Assembly: GCF_950295315.1 (NCBI RefSeq)
Contig: NC_080165.1
Span: 8,186,417 to 8,250,416 of the forward strand
Reading direction: 5' to 3'
DNA: 64,000 bases
From: Erinaceus europaeus
Lineage: Eukaryota > Chordata > Mammalia > Eulipotyphla > Erinaceidae
Under the pieces are notes generated by a model. The model was not told where the DNA came from. It ran no database searches and saw nothing but the letters and a program-made list of their open reading frames with translations. Below are positions 62,136-64,000 of the stretch, one piece after another (position 1 is the first letter of the stretch; the number at the start of each line of letters is the position of its first letter). Made by a program: the position numbers and the translations under genes.

Positions 62136-64000
62136 TCAGTGATTCTGATCTAATGCCTCATCTGTATCCCAAAAGGAATTTATAAATAATTCAGCTGTGG
62201 AGGATACAACACTGAATTGGCATCTCTTTTAAAACTTACTCAGGAAATTCAATTGTAAAGTCTTCATTGAGTTAAATTTATTTTCATTTTATTATGGAGA
62301 AAACAGTCCTGAGAATTAAAAAGTCTGAGGTCCTAGGAAGAACAAACTCTACGGAGTCACCTGCCAACCACTTGCTAAAGTCCAATTTCAGTCATTACGT
62401 TTTCATTGTTTTAAATTGGAGACAATAATATCATGGGACTGCTGGGAAGACAGAATGAGATTACATGCTTTGTGGATGAACTCTTCCCTTACCAATTTTC
62501 TCTAAATGGAAAAATCCTGAATGGAGCTCTGGTCTACTGACTTCAAGAGTCTTTAGTCACCCCGAATAGTAGCACATGATATCTCTAACTCTGATATTTC
62601 CACTGGAAAAGAGAAAGTATTAAGAAAATGTCAAGTTCCTTGTAAGAAATGAGAAACACCCAACAATACAAATGAAAATAGCTTTTTAAAGGTTCCTTGC
62701 CCCCTTCCCCCACATGTGTGGAAAAGTTAAAGAGAATTACTAAGAAACTTATGGATCAAGGTAACAGCTGCCTGATCAAGGAATCAGACCTTTTGCTGGA
62801 TTCTGATACTATCTGTGGCTGCAGGAAATGTTCCACTTGGAAGAAGCTGTATCCAAATTAAAGGAAGAGAGATAGCAGCCAAACTATAGCCTGACAGGAC
62901 GGAAGCTGGGAAGGAGTCTATTTTCTCCCGCTTTCATTTTCTCTGGTGATCACATTTACAAAGTCAAAGGCTAAGGATGTTCAACTTCTGTAACTCACAT
63001 AGGTCAGTTTTCTGAAGCCCAGATGGGTGAAAAGAAGGCTGGAGAAGGATTTGGGAAGGCAAATGCAGGGCTTCTACTCGGTATTGAACACTTCATGTGT
63101 ATGATGCAATTGGGCATAATTTGCTGCCGATTGCAGTCATTCTCTGTGGCAAAGCCTTCGTTGCCCGAAATTCCTAATTATGACTTGAAGGAATGTTTCT
63201 CCAGGTACTGAAACTTAAGCGTGAGCCTCAGGAGTCCAGTACAGAAAGGCTGTGTCCACTCTGGGGAACCGCTGCTTTGCTGGAGTAGAATCACCCAGGC
63301 TAATTGCATGTTGCGATTACAGAATACCCAATTGCTGCCTGCTTTTTTTCTGGGCCTTCTTCTCACCTCTTTGTTGTGTCATTTACCCATATGAGAAGTG
63401 AAAACATCTGGTTCTCATTATAAGCTTGAGATGTTTTGAGGGAAAAGAGAATCATTCTTTGCAAGGAAGATGTTACCTACTTACACAGGAAGTTAAAGAG
63501 AGAGAGAGAGACATTCTTTTGGCACTAATTTTTCATCAACAAATGGGACACACGGAAAAAAAAAAAAAAGCCGGTCTTTTAATAAAACTTTCTTCAGAAG
63601 TATTTGGAGAATCAGAGGAAAATATGTGGAAAATTTCACAGTCCTGTGAAAGGAAGAGTCAGAAATAAAATCTCTCTTAAGATGGAATAATATTAGAATG
63701 AATTAATGGCTTTGGTACTCATACAATTTTGTTGTTATGTATATTATTCCAGTGGTATCTGCCTGTCTGTATCCCTCTCTCATCCATGTCTTTTCTTCAG
63801 CTATTCGTGTACTTAAACTTTATTGGCTGTGGTATAATTGCCAGTTTTTCAGGACTATCTGAACTCTTGGCCCAAGCAAACAAAGGTTCCTTTCTTCCTT
63901 CCTTCACCTACCTCAGTTCTGGTCTTCTTGATGTACAGCAGATTTCCTTAACACCCCAATCCTCAAAGATTTTCTTTATATGCCACTGGTTCTGTGCTTC
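62136..64000. other. Long repeat-poor block
   Basis: 1.9 kb without a recognised SINE, L1 or LTR. 62380-62480 (GTTTTAAATTGGAGACAATA, CAGAATGAGATTACATGC) may be a diverged sense MIR. No exon with both splice sites found. A short GA run lies near 63495 and an A-run near 63556. Confidence 0.45.

Overview
The window is mammalian intergenic or intronic DNA built almost entirely from retroposons. The organism is most likely a hedgehog-like eulipotyphlan. The main reason is the dominant tRNA-derived SINE: its head carries a GGTTAAGCGCA A-box region and a GGTTCGAGCC B box, and its tail carries repeated GTT/AAC units or AATAAA. I recognise this as hedgehog-type from general knowledge, not from a search. 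No complete protein-coding gene is present. One 96-bp stretch on the minus strand (11061-11156) has the features of a genuine internal coding exon, so the window may lie inside a large minus-strand gene. I cannot name that gene.

Labels used in the entries. SINE type A: tRNA head, pyrimidine-rich body, GTT/AAC-repeat tail. Type B: the same head, shorter, with a simple AATAAA tail. Type C: older, with a CCAGAGCTGAGCAG-like core. Type D: old degenerate relatives. 'Extra domain': a 3' block containing GGGTTATCRCTGG (minus-strand copies read on +) found on some copies. L1-alpha: a LINE-1 with a very long 3' UTR (about 1.4-1.95 kb). L1-beta: a LINE-1 with an unrelated short 3' UTR (about 250 bp). 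L1-gamma and L1-delta: further 3'-end variants. LTR-1: an endogenous-retrovirus LTR family with short and long forms. LTR-2: a second LTR type.

Layout. 1-6 kb: SINE and L1-alpha 3' ends, including an element at 4.05-4.32 kb that looks like an L1 5' end spliced onto its 3' UTR. 6-9 kb: an ancient L1 piece, a CA repeat and an L1-beta with exact target-site duplications (TSDs). 9-13 kb: SINEs, a nested SINE pair, the candidate exon and pyrimidine repeats. 13-16 kb: an ancient L1 3' UTR interrupted by an LTR and a SINE. 16-20 kb: partly unique, with L2-like and 5S rRNA fragments. 20-23 kb: the longest L1-alpha 3' UTR, split by a SINE. 23-29 kb: SINEs, a MIR and a 2-kb block with few repeats. 29-36 kb: many SINEs with exact TSDs, and a partial endogenous retrovirus ending in an LTR. 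36.8-38.5 kb: L1-alpha. 41-42.3 kb: a striking 7 x 75-bp minisatellite next to a solo LTR. 43-48.5 kb: older L1 ends and SINEs. 49.4-54.6 kb: two solo LTRs side by side, then the youngest L1 (3.6 kb, perfect 18-bp TSD). 55.6-58.8 kb: an old L1 broken by a SINE, a 5S rRNA fragment, an LTR and another SINE. 59-62 kb: SINEs. 62.1-64 kb: unique sequence.

The elements relate as parasites and hosts. L1 supplied the reverse transcriptase that mobilised the SINEs and probably the 5S fragment, as the A-rich tails and 11-19 bp TSDs show. The LTRs have independent 6-bp TSDs, as expected from retroviral integrase. Nesting gives an age order: ancient L1 and MIR/L2, then type D/C SINEs and L1-gamma, then L1-alpha/beta and LTR-1, then type A/B SINEs. 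Most conclusions about exon function and element novelty are inference and need alignment to confirm.
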